This document shows, piece by piece, positions 1 through 9,375 of a stretch of DNA of 64,000 nucleotides; within the stretch, counting starts at the first letter, position 1, and each line of letters begins with the position of its first letter. The stretch covers positions 372,001 through 436,000 of the forward strand of contig CP107851.1 in NCBI GenBank assembly GCA_036013505.1. The letters are read 5' to 3'. The position numbers and the translations under genes are program-made. The notes beneath the pieces were generated by a model. It saw nothing but the letters and a program-made list of their open reading frames with translations, had not been told where the DNA came from and ran no database searches. Source of the DNA: Streptomyces sp. NBC_00510. GTDB lineage: Bacteria > Actinomycetota > Actinomycetes > Streptomycetales > Streptomycetaceae.

Positions 1-419
1 TCCCGCCCGGCCGGGTGGCGGCGTACGCCAGACTGGCGCCACGATGCCGACTGGACGCAGGGCATCCGCGAGGCGGCCCTGACCCGGGAGGCGGATGGCG
101 GCGGGTTCGGAATTGGAGCGGAGGTAACCCGCACCGCGTATTTCCTCGGCAGGCGGATCGACTACGTGCTGCGCGTCGCCGCCTACGAGCCCCCGAGGCT
201 GCTGGACATGGTCTCGGTCGCCGGCCCGATGCCGATGCACGTGACCTACAGCTTCGCCCCGCTCCCCGACGGCGGCACGCAGGCCCGGATCCGCGTGCGC
301 GGTGACGCCTCCGGCCTCTACCGGCTGGCCGGACCGATGATGGGGCGCAAGGGCGCTCGTCGCTGGTGGAGGACCTCCAGGACCTGGTGCAGCAGGTGAG
401 CAGCCGCACGCGAGGATGA
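1..419 (+). pseudogene. SRPBCC-family protein, cut by window start and frameshifted
   Basis: Reading from base 1 gives a protein in the polyketide cyclase/START-like (SRPBCC) style: alternating strands such as RIDYVLRVAAYEPPRLLDMV and HVTYSFAPLPDGGTQARIRV. Around base 345-352 this frame runs into a meaningless arginine/tryptophan-rich tail. A different frame then gives SSLVEDLQDLVQQVSSRTRG and stops near 419, which is the usual amphipathic C-terminal helix of the family. The gene is therefore truncated by the window edge and carries an indel near its 3' end. The ligand is unknown. Confidence 0.6.
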
Positions 420-422
420 GGA

Positions 423-830
423 CGGTCATGGCACGACGAAGGACCGGCGGAACGCTTCCGGGCCAGGCTCGGTACGGATCCGGGCATCACGGAGAAGCGG
501 ATGTTCGGCGGGCTGGCGTTCTTGTACGAGGGCAACGTGGCGGTCGGGGTGGCCGGGGACCAACCGATGGTCAGGGTCGGCCCGGACGCCACCGAGGCCG
601 CCCTGGCACGGCCCGGGACGCGGCCCTTCGAATCCACCGGGCGCCCGATGCGCGGCTGGGTCGTCGTGACCGCGTCCGCCGTGTCCGAGGACGAAGCCCC
701 GGCTACCTGGACCGGCGCCTGCGCCACTTGCCACCGCGACATACCCACCTCAATACCGACCTGCCCAAGCACTACGAGACAGCGGGCAGCAAAAAGGAAG
801 GCCAAACACCGGCCGCGGGCTGGTCGTTAA
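423..830 (+). pseudogene. TfoX N-terminal-domain-like protein, degraded
   Basis: The frame contains AERFRARLGTDPGITEKR followed by MFGGLAFLYEGNVAVGVAGD and RVGPDATEAALARPGTRPF. These are hallmarks of the small TfoX N-terminal-domain family of about 110 residues. No in-frame start fits: the only sensible ATG (429) is one frame off. The C-terminal end, normally a short WV..A..FA..LPPK segment, is replaced by residues from shifted frames. At least two indels are implied, so this is called a pseudogene. It lies just downstream of the broken SRPBCC gene on the same strand. Confidence 0.6.
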
Positions 831-1124
831 GCCTCGCTGACGCGCCGAAACACAATCCCGCCCCGTCGCTGGCACAAGGCGGCGCGGCACACAGCCGTGC
901 GGCGCCAGGCCACCCCAGCCCGGCAGCGCCGCTCCCTGCCATTCCACCCAGCGCGGATCGTCCACCGCCAGGTCCAGGTCCGCATCCGCGCAGCCGGCTG
1001 TGACCGCAGAATATGCATCGCCCGCGCCCAGGCGTCTACTGCGGCGTGCGCCGATGCCTGCCTGCGCAAGCCGGCGCGATACCGAGGCGACAGTGACGAC
1101 TGGAAGTTCAGGGCACGCGCAGTA

Positions 1125-1709
1125 CTACGGGGGGCTGTTTTTTGCCCCGCGAAGCCGTTGCGCAGCCTGACACGGGCCTGACCAAGCCCGTGCTCCCAAA
1201 CGATCAAGCGCGCCCTCCACCCGATGCCACGCGCTGGACCGCCGCTGGTGATATTCCAGCGCCGCCGCATATTCCGATTCATCGAGCATGGGTAGGGGCT
1301 GCCGCCACGGTGTTGATGTGTCGATGTTCGGCGCGGCCTGGGCAATGTGCCCGGCTGTTGCTTCGGCTTCCTTGTCGTCCCGTGCGGAGGAGGCGAGAAG
1401 GCGAAATGGGGCGGAGGGCCGGAGTTCGACGTACACCGCGGGCCTGCCCCATCGCACGGCAGCGAAGTCCTTCCCGGCCTGATGGCAGCGCGTGCCAATA
1501 CACAGGGTGCCGGAAATGCAGAGGCCGCGCTCGTGAACACCGCGCACGGCTCGCCACCAGTCAGGCTCGACCGTCACTCGACACACGGCCTCCAGAGGCA
1601 CACGCACGTCGCGGTGATGGGCGGCCGCCTTTTCCCACCACGCCAAATGCACGACCACTTGATCTTCTGTGGCGAGTATCCCTGCCACGGTTGAGCGCCT
1701 CCCCTCCAT
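1125..1709 (-). CDS. PH-like domain protein with aberrant C-terminal extension
   Basis: The ATG at 1709 is preceded by GGAGCGAGG, a good ribosome site. The first 115 residues follow a small Streptomyces family with a PH-like fold: QVVVHLAWWEKAAAHHRDVR, VPLEAVCRVTVEPDWWRAVRG, then GKDFAAVRWGRPAVYVEL and SAPFRLLASSARD. Family members usually end soon after this point. Here about 75 more residues follow without similarity to anything I recognise, so the natural stop may have been lost. The hemerythrin gene lies 57 bp upstream on the same strand. Function is unknown. Confidence 0.6.
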   Translation of the reverse strand: MEGRRSTVAGILATEDQVVVHLAWWEKAAAHHRDVRVPLEAVCRVTVEPDWWRAVRGVHERGLCISGTLCIGTRCHQAGKDFAAVRWGRPAVYVELRPSAPFRLLASSARDDKEAEATAGHIAQAAPNIDTSTPWRQPLPMLDESEYAAALEYHQRRSSAWHRVEGALDRLGARAWSGPCQAAQRLRGAKNSPP

Positions 1710-1765
1710 CCTCGCTCCAGGAATCCACTGACTCCCAGTACACACCCCATCGTGGCCACTTCGCC

Positions 1766-2353
1766 TCAGTGACGGCTGCGGGAGGCTTCGACCGCGTCCT
1801 TGACCCGGTCCAAAAGTGAGGCGAACGGGCCCAGCACCCATTGCGCTGTCGTTGATCCGGCGACCTTGGGATGCGGGTGTGTGGGCGCCACGGAAAGGAC
1901 CGACTGCAGGTGGTAGCCCATGGTCCTCAATTGATCTCGGTCACAACCGGCCAGCACGGCGGGGAACTCCTGCTGTTCCTCCCGTTCGGCATGCGTGATG
2001 ACGGCTCGTTCGAAGTAGGCGAACTTCTTGTCGAACTCGTCGCTGTCGACATCCATCGTCTCGAGTTCGGCCAGTGTCTCGCTGGCGAATTTTTCCTCGA
2101 GGTTGCGTGCCTCGACCTCTGCCTCGCCGGCGGCGCGTTTGGCAACCGGCCGCAGGATCATCTCCTCGGCGGTCTCGTGGACGGCGAGTGTGGCACGGAG
2201 CTTGTCGAACCACTGCTGCCTCTCATCGCCCCGCGTTTTCTTCACGTTCGAGAACAGGTCCCGGATGTGAGCGTGCTGCTGCAATAGGATGCGTACGACA
2301 TTGCCACCCGGCAGGTCGTCTGCTTGTTGACGTTCGGTTTTCGCGTCGCCCAT
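1766..2353 (-). CDS. Hemerythrin HHE domain protein
   Basis: The 195-residue product has the hemerythrin-like four-helix pattern. QQHAHIRDLFSNVKKTRGDE supplies a first His, LAVHETAEEMILRPVAKRAA the HExxE-type helix, and ITHAEREEQQEFPAVL the last His/Glu helix. Such proteins carry a di-iron centre and sense or handle O2, NO or peroxide; several act in actinobacterial stress responses. The start at 2353 is chosen because GTGGAGAGCC precedes it and family similarity begins about 20 residues later. Longer in-frame starts exist but have no ribosome site. Confidence 0.9.
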   Translation of the reverse strand: MGDAKTERQQADDLPGGNVVRILLQQHAHIRDLFSNVKKTRGDERQQWFDKLRATLAVHETAEEMILRPVAKRAAGEAEVEARNLEEKFASETLAELETMDVDSDEFDKKFAYFERAVITHAEREEQQEFPAVLAGCDRDQLRTMGYHLQSVLSVAPTHPHPKVAGSTTAQWVLGPFASLLDRVKDAVEASRSRH

Positions 2354-2459
2354 GGCTCTCCACCCGCTCACGTAGCGTCGGTGCATTTCTCGAGCCTCCC
2401 AACGGAGCACCTGACCGCAACGAGCTGCCCCAAACGAAACGCCTACTCGTCGGGCCTCC

Positions 2460-2627
2460 TCTGCCGAGATCAGGCTGAATAGGCAGGAGCACGTTCAGCC
2501 TGCTGATCAGTCCTGCGATCAGTGCCCCCGGCCGCAGTCGCAGGCGGCGGTTGACGAACGGGCCCATGACACGGCTCCGACTGGTCAGCGTCACCAGCGG
2601 AATCAGCGCGAACGGTATCCCGAATTC
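2460..2627 (-). pseudogene. C-terminal remnant of an Nramp-family metal transporter
   Basis: On the minus strand, FGIPFALIPLVTLTSRSRVM, GPFVNRRLRLRPGALIAGLI and SRLNVLLPIQ match the last two membrane segments of Nramp (MntH-type) divalent metal transporters, where IPFALIPL and VMG..VNRRL are conserved. Nothing upstream (2630-2985) continues the protein, and downstream the frame reads into unrelated sequence. This is a fragment of roughly 55 residues from a gene normally above 400 codons. Confidence 0.55.
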
Positions 2628-2989
2628 GCGGCGATGGCGGAGTCGATCGACTGGTTCAGCACGGAATGGCGGCCGGGCGACCAGTGACCTAAGGCGAGGC
2701 CCACCACCACAAGGTCAATGATCAAGGCGGTCGTAGCCAGGATCACACGCGGGGTCCGGCACGAACAGACTCATCCGGTAGGTGGTCGGGTGCGCCCGGC
2801 CCCCGCAAAACCTGTCGATCCGGATCATGGCATCGCTGTCGAACCGCTCGTCTAATGAAGCGCCGGCCCAATAAGCCGCTCTGCATCCGGGGATGAGTGC
2901 CGACGCGTCAGACGGGTCCATGTTCGGCGGGGCCGCGCAGGGCGCCCGCCCGGCCCTCACCACGTAACCGGGCGGGCTGCTTGGGGGAC

Positions 2990-3184
2990 CTAGGGGCTTC
3001 GCTCCGCGTGGGCGGGGATTAGCAGATTCCAGCCGATGCCGGAGCAGTCCTTCGGGACCGGTGGGAAGGTGTGGCCCTCCACATCCGTGCTGACGAAGCG
3101 GTGGCCTTGGCCGCAGGTGCATTCATAGATGCCGCTGACCGGGACCTTCTTTCCGGGGAGATGCACGCGGGTGTTCTCGTCCAT
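2990..3184 (-). CDS. Small cysteine-containing protein, function unknown
   Basis: A 64-residue protein with VPVSGIYECTCGQGHRFVST and FPPVPKDCSGIGWNL. The Cys-x-Cys and later Cys suggest a small metal-binding fold, but the fourth ligand is not obvious. The ATG at 3184 follows a near-perfect ribosome site (GAGGAGG, six bases before the start), which supports real expression. I cannot name the family with certainty. It resembles small zinc-ribbon-like proteins beginning with 'G..VP.SGIY.C'. Confidence 0.65.
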   Translation of the reverse strand: MDENTRVHLPGKKVPVSGIYECTCGQGHRFVSTDVEGHTFPPVPKDCSGIGWNLLIPAHAERSP

Positions 3185-3950
3185 CACGTCCTCCTCACCG
3201 ACCGGGGCCCGAGTGGAGCAGACCCCGGCCTGCAAGGCGCTGACCGCCGAGAGAGGGGAGCCTCTCGGGGAACCGCCCGGTCGGGGGGCGAAACGGGCGG
3301 CTCCGGCAGGTCGCCTTACCTCGCATCGCCCGGCTGAAACCCTCGAAGTAGGGGTTTCCGAGGGCAGAGCGAAGATCCATGAAGTCGGCTGGGCTCGTAG
3401 GAGGTGGGTGGGCGGTCCGGAGGCTGGAGGTTCTATCGAGTGCTGAGCCCGCCCGGCTGGGGCCCGGGCCTCGTGGATGGTTCACACGACCAGTCGGGCG
3501 GACACTTGCGGGCGGCCCCGCCTCTAGTCAGGGAAGGACAGCGACGAGCCCGCACTTAAATGGTGCGCCCGCTCCCGGGAATTTGCGAGGCCCTCACCGC
3601 GCAGCCCGCGGCGGTGGGGGCCCCTTCTTCCCGGGCGGTCTTGCGGGCGTGTGGAGGCACGTCGGGCAGGCTCGCCTTTCCAGAATGCCCGCAAAGGCTC
3701 GTTGCCGCGCGCTAAAGATGTAGGCCAGGCCCCGCCTCTCGCACGGCAGGGGCCTGGCCCTCGACCGAAGGACGTCTTGGGTGAGGTGGACAACCCCTCG
3801 GCGCTGCACCTAGCCTCCGCGGGCCTGCAGGGGGCCGCAAGCTAGTCGCCGCAGCCGAGTGAGGGGCGGCCCCTCCCCGGGACGTCTCCCTCGTGGACGG
3901 AGCTGCGCTACCAGCATGCGACTGCTCGTGGCTGGGGTCACGCTTGCCTC
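3185..3950. other. Stretch without a convincing gene
   Basis: About 770 bp with no reading frame I can assign. A strong hairpin at 3723-3759 is listed separately. On the minus strand (3594-3809) one frame contains RRACPTCLHTPARPPGKKG, which could be a residue of a Cys-x2-Cys zinc-ribbon protein, but nothing around it supports a gene. Confidence 0.4.
3723..3759. terminator. Strong GC hairpin, possible terminator
   Basis: GGCCAGGCCCC (3723-3733) is repeated as a perfect inverted copy GGGGCCTGGCC (3749-3759) around a 15-base loop. No T-run follows on either strand, so termination activity is an inference. No intact gene ends directly at it. Confidence 0.4.
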
Positions 3951-4157
3951 ATGAACTGCCGTGTGATCGTGTACCCGCCGACGGGTAGCGGGGGACGCCG
4001 TGTGCGTTACGACGGGAAAATCCTTGGCCTCGCATACGCTCCGCGAGACCTGGTCGCGCTCGTGCGCCACGCTGGGCTCCCACTGCGGATAGCTGACTTG
4101 TACAGCGGCGAGGTTGTCGAATGGCGTGGGGTCGGCCCGACGATGTGGACGCCGTAG
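3951..4157 (+). CDS. Small orphan protein, copy 1 of 4 in this window
   Basis: A 68-residue protein: NCRVIVYPPTGSGGRRVRYD, ILGLAYAPRDLVALVRHAGL, VVEWRGVGPTMW. The same framework (RVIVYPP, GGRRV, LGLA, RDL, AGL, a hydrophobic/acidic strand, EWRG.GP.W at the very C-terminus) recurs at 10098-10298, 20412-20615 and, frameshifted, 5246-5448. It has no signal peptide or membrane segment and no Cys. The predicted shape is small alpha/beta. I cannot name the family; function is unknown. No clear ribosome site precedes the ATG. Confidence 0.75.
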   Translation: MNCRVIVYPPTGSGGRRVRYDGKILGLAYAPRDLVALVRHAGLPLRIADLYSGEVVEWRGVGPTMWTP

Positions 4158-4458
4158 CCTCCTCTGTTGGACCGCTCGCGGACCGGGGAAGGCCATTCTG
4201 GGGGCTGAGTTGGGTCAGAGCGCGACCCCGCCCGGTGTGCGCGACGGAGTCAGAGGGCGGGCCGCAGCCCAGGATGCGCAGCATGCCCGGTAGGAGCACG
4301 CTGGACAGCGCGAGTCGGGTGTCGTCCTACCCCCGCCGACGAGCGATGGACGGCGCGCGCGAAGGGGCTTTGGGAGTGGCCCTCCGCTGTCCCTACGGCG
4401 CGTCGGCCTAACGCCTTACCTTGCACGCATCACCGAAACCTCAGGGGCCGGGAAGCTC

Positions 4459-4662
4459 CTATAGCTCCTGCGGGGCGGTGATCCGCATGCGACAGCGGAC
4501 CAAGCCGTCCTCGGGCAGGTCGAGCAGCATGCTGCTTCCGTCGGTGGCGCGAGCCTGAATCCATGCGCGGACGTAGGCGACCTGGTCGACGGGGCCGGTG
4601 AGGACGATGTCGACGGCGTCGTGGTCGGGTGGCGGGAAGAGGTCGTTCTCGACTGTCCTCAT
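4459..4662 (-). CDS. Small protein of unknown function (67 aa)
   Basis: The product has an acidic start (NDLFPPPDHDAVDIVLTGPV), a short helix-like part (VAYVRAWIQARATD) and LVRCRMRITAPQEL at the end. The composition and low rare-codon content look like a real protein. No recognisable domain and no clear ribosome site upstream; leaderless translation is possible. It is convergent with orphan copy 1. Confidence 0.45.
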   Translation of the reverse strand: MRTVENDLFPPPDHDAVDIVLTGPVDQVAYVRAWIQARATDGSSMLLDLPEDGLVRCRMRITAPQEL

Positions 4663-5245
4663 AGCGTGTCAACGGTTCGGCCTGGGCTGGTGCGGCGGCC
4701 CGGAGCGGTGGCCACTCGAAGGAGTGGCGCCGTCTTGGCTGTGCCGCTCCCCCGCCACTCGCCGCGCTCCCACCAGCCCGCGGCGAATCCGCGCAGGCCT
4801 GCACCACTGCAGTGCCGGCATACGTCCTCGGTCGGCGGACCGACGTCCTGGCCTCCAACCGACCGGCCCGGGCCTTTCCTCACCGACTGGGACCGCCTCG
4901 CTGCCGAGACCGCAAAGATCCTTAGCCTGAAGGCCGGGTGCCCCCCGACCGGCAACTCGCAGACCTGTGGGCCAACTCACGCTGCAGGCATCGCATTTCT
5001 TGATCACCGCAGTATGGCGCGCGCTGCGCCGACAGTCGTTGTCTGCGTCATGCCGGGCACGTCACCGCGGGCACAGGGCACGGACCATGTGCCCGCGACG
5101 CCACATGATGCCTGCGGTTGTGCGCGAACGGTGCAGAGAGCAGGGGGCTGGCGCTTGTGGCAGGCGCCGGCTGCCGTCGTAGTCTGAACTTGTCCGTCCG
5201 GCCGGATCAGGCCCTACGGGGGCCGATTAAGGCCGGGCGGGCCCG
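4663..5245. other. Stretch without a convincing gene
   Basis: About 580 bp. Several open frames overlap on both strands, but none has family similarity, a ribosome site and normal composition together. One minus-strand frame contains VCRHCSGAGLRGFAAGWWER, a possible scrap of a Cys-x2-Cys protein. I see nothing else. Confidence 0.4.
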
Positions 5246-5448
5246 TCACCACACGTCGGGGCCGCCGCCGCGCCACTCGATCACGTCGGGGTCGGCGATG
5301 TCGAACCATGCGGGATCGAAGCCAGCAAGCCAAAGGAACGCTCCAGTTCTGTCATGTCACGGGCAGTCCCGAAGTACACCCCGTTGATCGTTACTCCGCG
5401 GCCGTCCACGGGCGGAAGGACGATGACGGACGGCTCCTTGGCGGGCAT
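5246..5448 (-). pseudogene. Small orphan family, copy 4, frameshifted
   Basis: From the ATG at 5448 the protein reads SVIVLPPVDGRGVTINGVYF then GTARDMTELERS. A one-base shift near 5335 is needed to continue as LAGFDPAWFDIADPD and VIEWRGGGPDVW, ending at 5246. The rejoined protein of about 67 residues aligns end to end with copies 1-3, including the C-terminal EWRGGGP.W signature. Without the shift the frame loses this conserved end, so the copy is broken or contains a sequencing error. Confidence 0.65.
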
Positions 5449-5738
5449 ATATCCAGCGTGTCTCGCGCGGAACGCGGGTGCATCCTGGAAGTGTGGCCCT
5501 GCCCATGCGGAGGGGGCGCAGCCCTCGGGGCGGGGTCGCCCAAACGTCTGCCTGGCCATGCGAGTGGTCCACGCGGCTGGCCGGGTGGGCAGGAAGGCGC
5601 GGTCCCGTCGCTTCCTCCGGGGCCTTCGGCGGGGCCGCTCCGTCACGCGGCATGGTTCGTTCGTCGACGAGACGGCCACCGAGAGCTGACCCCGCTGGCT
5701 CGACACGCGCGAGCCGTACAGTCGAACATGCGAGCGAC

Positions 5739-6077
5739 TTGCCGCCTGATGCTGAGCGGCTGCGGGTAATCCGGTTGTACCTGCAGCTGCAGATCGACAC
5801 GGTCGATGCGAAGATCCGCGAGGCAGAGGAGAGGGAGCCTCGACCCGCTGCCGCTGCTACGCCGCCGAAGCAGGAGAAGTCGCACGCCAAGGGCGGGATC
5901 GGCTGGCGCCTCCAGCACCCACCCAAGGGCGGGGCCCTCCACGGTGTGATCCACCGCGGCGACTGCCCGGACGCGGTCGGCGGCTGGCTCAGCCCCCGCG
6001 AGCTGGAGATCGCCCTCGGCATGCCGGACATCGAGGCCTGCCCCCGCTGCCACCCCGAGCGCGCAGCCGGGGCCTGA
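5739..6077 (+). CDS. DUF6233-like protein
   Basis: DLPPDAERLRVIRLYLQLQI and DTVDAKIREAEEREPRP form the N-terminal helical part typical of the Streptomyces DUF6233 family. It is followed by GWRLQHPPKGGALHGVIHRG, DCPDAVGGWLSPRELEIAL and IEACPRCHPE, where two Cys and His residues may bind metal. Function is unknown; the family is abundant and multi-copy in Streptomyces. The start is uncertain: TTG at 5739 is the nearest in-frame start, while an ATG at 5728 is one frame off and would need an indel. The open frame runs upstream to 5478. Confidence 0.6.
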   Translation: MPPDAERLRVIRLYLQLQIDTVDAKIREAEEREPRPAAAATPPKQEKSHAKGGIGWRLQHPPKGGALHGVIHRGDCPDAVGGWLSPRELEIALGMPDIEACPRCHPERAAGA

Positions 6078-6524
6078 ACTCACGAAAGCGGTCATGCGTG
6101 GGTGCGCTGGACGCACGCGGCGACGACGTCTTTGAGGCTGCCGGTGCGCTCCAGCCCCCCTTTGTTCGAGGTGCCAGGGCACCTGCCGCCGGTGCCGCCC
6201 CCTCGCCTTACCCCTGGCGGGGCGTCCATGTGCACGCGTGTATCGAATGCACCCGAAGGGGCGCGCTTACTCGCTCGACCGTCGACGTGGCCCTCAGGTC
6301 TTGCTGCGCCCCCCTGCTGTGCGACGCATCGAATCGACGTGGCCCTTCCCGCCCCGAGAGCAATGCGGTCCCTCCGGTGTGCCGGCAGGCTGGCGCGACG
6401 ATCCGTCCGTTCAGGGCACCCGGCTCGCCTGATCGGACGACTTGTGTCGCGCTCTCGCTGCTACCACCCGGGAGGGCGGTAGAGAGCAAGGTAATGCCGC
6501 CGAGCCACCCGTGAGAGAGACGCC
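6078..6524. other. Stretch without a convincing gene
   Basis: About 450 bp between the DUF6233-like gene and the DUF6328 gene. I see no coding frame with supporting features and no strong repeat or hairpin. Confidence 0.4.
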
Positions 6525-7019
6525 ATGGCCGCTGACGCCCATGCCTCCGGACGCCATGAGACCGAGGAAGAGCGCGCGGATCGCAAATGGGGCGAACTCA
6601 TCCAGGAGGTGCGCGTCGCCCAGACCGGCGTGCAGATCCTCTTCGGTTTCCTGCTGACGGTGGTGTTCACTCCCCGCTACACGCAGCTGCAGCACGCGGA
6701 CAAGGTCATTTACATCGTCACCGTCGCCCTGGGGGCCTCGGCCACCGGCGCCCTGGTCGGGCCGGTGGCCTTCCACCGCCTGGTGTCGGGGCTGCACATC
6801 AAGCCGCAGACAGTGCAATGGGCCTCCCGCGTGACCTTCGTGGGTCTGATCCTGCTCCTCGCCACGATGACAGCGGCGCTATTGCTGGTGCTGCGCGTAG
6901 CCACGGACGACCCCTTCGTCCCATACCTGGTCGGCGCGGTCCTGGCTTGGTACCTCATGTGCTGGTTTGTCCTGCCCTGCTGGGCACGGGTTCGCTTCGC
7001 AGGTCACCGGCACAAGTGA
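6525..7019 (+). CDS. DUF6328 family four-helix membrane protein
   Basis: The 164-residue product starts with a charged segment (ETEEERADRKWGELIQEVRV), then has four membrane helices: VQILFGFLLTVVF, VIYIVTVALGASATGALVG, FVGLILLLATMTAALLLVL and YLVGAVLAWYLMCWFVL. The QTGVQILFGFLLT signature and the H-R pair after helix 2 (AFHRLVSG) fit the DUF6328 family. Role unknown; such genes often sit in stress-related neighbourhoods like this one. A GAGAGAG ribosome site precedes the ATG. Confidence 0.85.
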   Translation: MAADAHASGRHETEEERADRKWGELIQEVRVAQTGVQILFGFLLTVVFTPRYTQLQHADKVIYIVTVALGASATGALVGPVAFHRLVSGLHIKPQTVQWASRVTFVGLILLLATMTAALLLVLRVATDDPFVPYLVGAVLAWYLMCWFVLPCWARVRFAGHRHK

Positions 7020-7689
7020 GCGAACGGCTCCAATAGCGGGTGGGCGACTGACGAGCCGCAACCTCCCTACGCAAGCGGCGCCTTGACGGGTGTGAGGGCG
7101 GTGAAGGGATGGCACGCCTTGGCCCCTCCCCAGCGCCTTGGTGGCAGGGAAGGCCATGGTGAGGACGTCGGCGACGGCGGGAGCGGGTGGCTTTGCCGAC
7201 GTCGGCTTCTCGGGGCGACGGAAGCCATTTCCATTGAGACGCCTAGTCCTCGCAAGCACGGCCTCCGCCGCTTCGCCACGAGGGAGGCCGCAATCAGGCC
7301 TACGGGGCTCACAAGGGGGCTACCCGGGCGCTACGCCAAGGCTCGGCCTGCTCAGCCGGGGCCACAAGTTGCACGACGCACAAGAGTGGTGCGCCCACCG
7401 GCACGCCTTCGGAAGGCCTTCGCCACTGACGGCCACTGCACCGTCCTCCCGCAATCACCACACCACCGATTACGAGACAACGCCGTCGATTGAGCGACCA
7501 AGGCGGCGGCTAGGCGGTTATCCATCCTCCTGTGCGTATCGGCTCGACGGGTGACCCACCGGACTTCATCGGTACGGCTGGGTGCCGGGGTGGCAGCCAT
7601 CTGTGCGGGGGCGCTGTGCCATGCGCCCCGTTCTGACCACCGGTGTGGTGCCGCCTTGCAGCCCCGCCGGCTCGACGGGAGCGGTACCG
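7020..7689. other. Stretch without a convincing gene
   Basis: About 670 bp between two plus-strand genes. Open frames here are arginine-, glycine- and proline-rich with no family pattern. Regulatory DNA for the DUF4142 gene may lie at the right end but no clear promoter is visible. Confidence 0.4.
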
Positions 7690-8370
7690 ATGCGTACACG
7701 ACTGCTTGCTGCCGCCGTGGCAGCGGCGGCGCTGTCCGGCATAGCAACGCCCCAGGCGTTCGCCGCAGGACTGACCGACCAGGACACGACGTTCATGGCG
7801 CAGGCCCACCAAGGGAACCTCGCCGAGATCGCGGCTGGGAACGACGCACAGCTTCACGCGACAACCGAGTGCGTGAAGCAGGTCGGCGACCTGCTCGTCC
7901 GCGACCACAGCAAGCTCGACGCGGATGTGAAAATGCTCGCGGGCAAGCTGAAGGTGACGCTGCCGCCGTCGCCATCCGCCGAGCAGAACAAGGAGCTGGC
8001 CGCGGTGCAGGCGAAGGCGGGCAGCCCGGCGTACAACGCGGGATGGCTCAGCACCCAGGACGCCGCGCACCGCAAGACCCTCGCCTTGATCGATCAAGAA
8101 ATCAAGGCAGGGAGCAACGCCGAAGTGGTGGCAGCCGCCCGCAGCGCCCGTCCGGTGGTGGCAATGCACCTGGACATGGTCCGCGGCGGTACCTGCCACG
8201 CCGGCTCGGACACCGGCATGATCCACGCTGGATCCGGCGGACAGCTCGCCGCTGCGCGGGACTCCGCGGATACTGCGGGCGTGGTCGGCATGGCCGGAGG
8301 CGCGTTGCTCACTGCCGGCGGAGTGGCCTGGCTCCTGCGCATCCGCCGACGGACGGCCGGGAAGAGCTAG
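7690..8370 (+). CDS. Secreted DUF4142 protein with C-terminal membrane anchor
   Basis: The 226-residue product begins with a signal peptide (RTRLLAAAVAAAALSGIA, predicted cut after AFA). A DUF4142 helical domain follows: TDQDTTFMAQAHQGNLAEIA, ATTECVKQVGDLLVRDHSKL, AAHRKTLALIDQEI. The C-terminus has a single hydrophobic helix (GMAGGALLTAGGVAWLL) and basic tail, so the protein is likely anchored at the outer membrane face. The start at 7690 is chosen for its signal peptide and an upstream GGGAG. A sortase gene, also broken, follows directly. Confidence 0.85.
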   Translation: MRTRLLAAAVAAAALSGIATPQAFAAGLTDQDTTFMAQAHQGNLAEIAAGNDAQLHATTECVKQVGDLLVRDHSKLDADVKMLAGKLKVTLPPSPSAEQNKELAAVQAKAGSPAYNAGWLSTQDAAHRKTLALIDQEIKAGSNAEVVAAARSARPVVAMHLDMVRGGTCHAGSDTGMIHAGSGGQLAAARDSADTAGVVGMAGGALLTAGGVAWLLRIRRRTAGKS

Positions 8371-8376
8371 AGCCCG

Positions 8377-9132
8377 TGGAACGCCACCGGTCGGCCGCCG
8401 CTGTGATGACACTTTGCGGTCTGGGCGCGGCGACCGCCGGCTGGCTGGCTGGCCTGGACCTCGCCACAACTGGGCGTTGCCGACTCGGGCACCCTGCCCG
8501 TCGGTGTGCACCGCCCCGCCTTTGACGACCGAGAGGCGTCGCCGCCCTCCCGCATCCATGGCCCAGCCGGTCTCGATGCTGCCGTCGTGCCTGTCGCCGC
8601 CTGGGCCGACGGTGCTCTCGACCTGCCGGAAAACCTTCACACCGGCGGGTGGTGGGCGCTGGGGGCCCCGCTGGGCGCGGCGACCGGCACGGTCTTGATC
8701 GCGGGCCATGTCGACAGCCCCAAAGACGGGCTGGGAACCTTTGCCGCCCTCTTCGACATACCCGTGGGAGGCCCCATCACAGTGACAGGAGCCGACACCA
8801 AGGTGAGAACCTATCGGGTCACTGTTCGGCGCACGTACCAGCAGGAGCATCTGCCACGTGACCTCTTCACACGCGCCGGCCCCCACCGGCTGGCTTTGAT
8901 CACATGCGCCGGTCCCTACGACCGCGCGGCACGCCGCTACGAACGCAACCTTGTTCTCTACGCAACGCCGACCGAAGAACGCGCCCCCAACCCACTTCGC
9001 CCAAGCCCGCACGACCGGCTGGGCAAAGCGGCCCCGCCTGCTGTGCGCGACGGGGACAGAAGATGGAGCCCCAGTATCAGGATGCGCCGCGGCGGTGTCC
9101 GGGTCTTCCTGCTCGAGCGAGGGGCCGGATAG
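8377..9132 (+). pseudogene. Class F sortase, frameshifted near the N-terminus
   Basis: The downstream frame (from 8506) holds the sortase core: GTVLIAGHVDSP with catalytic His, LALITCAGPYD with catalytic Cys, and RRYERNLVLYA with the Arg. The expected N-terminal membrane anchor (MTLCGLGAATAGWLAGLDLA, from GTG 8377) is in another frame that stops at 8525. Joining them near 8466 restores the usual QLGVADSGTLPVGVHRPAF linker. A single indel therefore splits an otherwise recognisable class F sortase. The start codon lies 7 bp after the DUF4142 gene, suggesting one transcript. Confidence 0.7.
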
Positions 9133-9147
9133 TGGTGTTGCCGCTCT

Positions 9148-9261
9148 CACAAGGGGCAGGCCAACGATCTGGCCGCGGTGCTGTCGGACAATTTCACTGC
9201 GTTCGGCTGCCAGCATCACAAGGCCTACCTGCGGGACACCCAGTGGGAGCCACCACAATGA
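9148..9261 (+). pseudogene. Short C-terminal fragment of an unidentified protein
   Basis: The frame reads KGQANDLAAVLSDNFTAFGC then QHHKAYLRDTQWEPPQ and stops at 9261, with a stop codon directly upstream (9130). The composition is protein-like, unlike the neighbouring frames, so this looks like the surviving end of a gene. I do not recognise the family. Confidence 0.3.
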
Positions 9262-9375
9262 GCGGCTTACCAGCCATGGCGGCCTCTGCGAGTAGGCAGT
9301 TTCCTGCTGAGCGTCTGATCGCTGGAGGGCCCCGCGTTCGTGAAAGCACGTGGCCGTGTTGGCGGACCGTACCAG

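Noticed and set aside
3594-3809. Minus-strand frame with a CPTC motif
   Set aside because: Only one Cys pair, no supported start, and flanked by a hairpin; too weak to call a gene.
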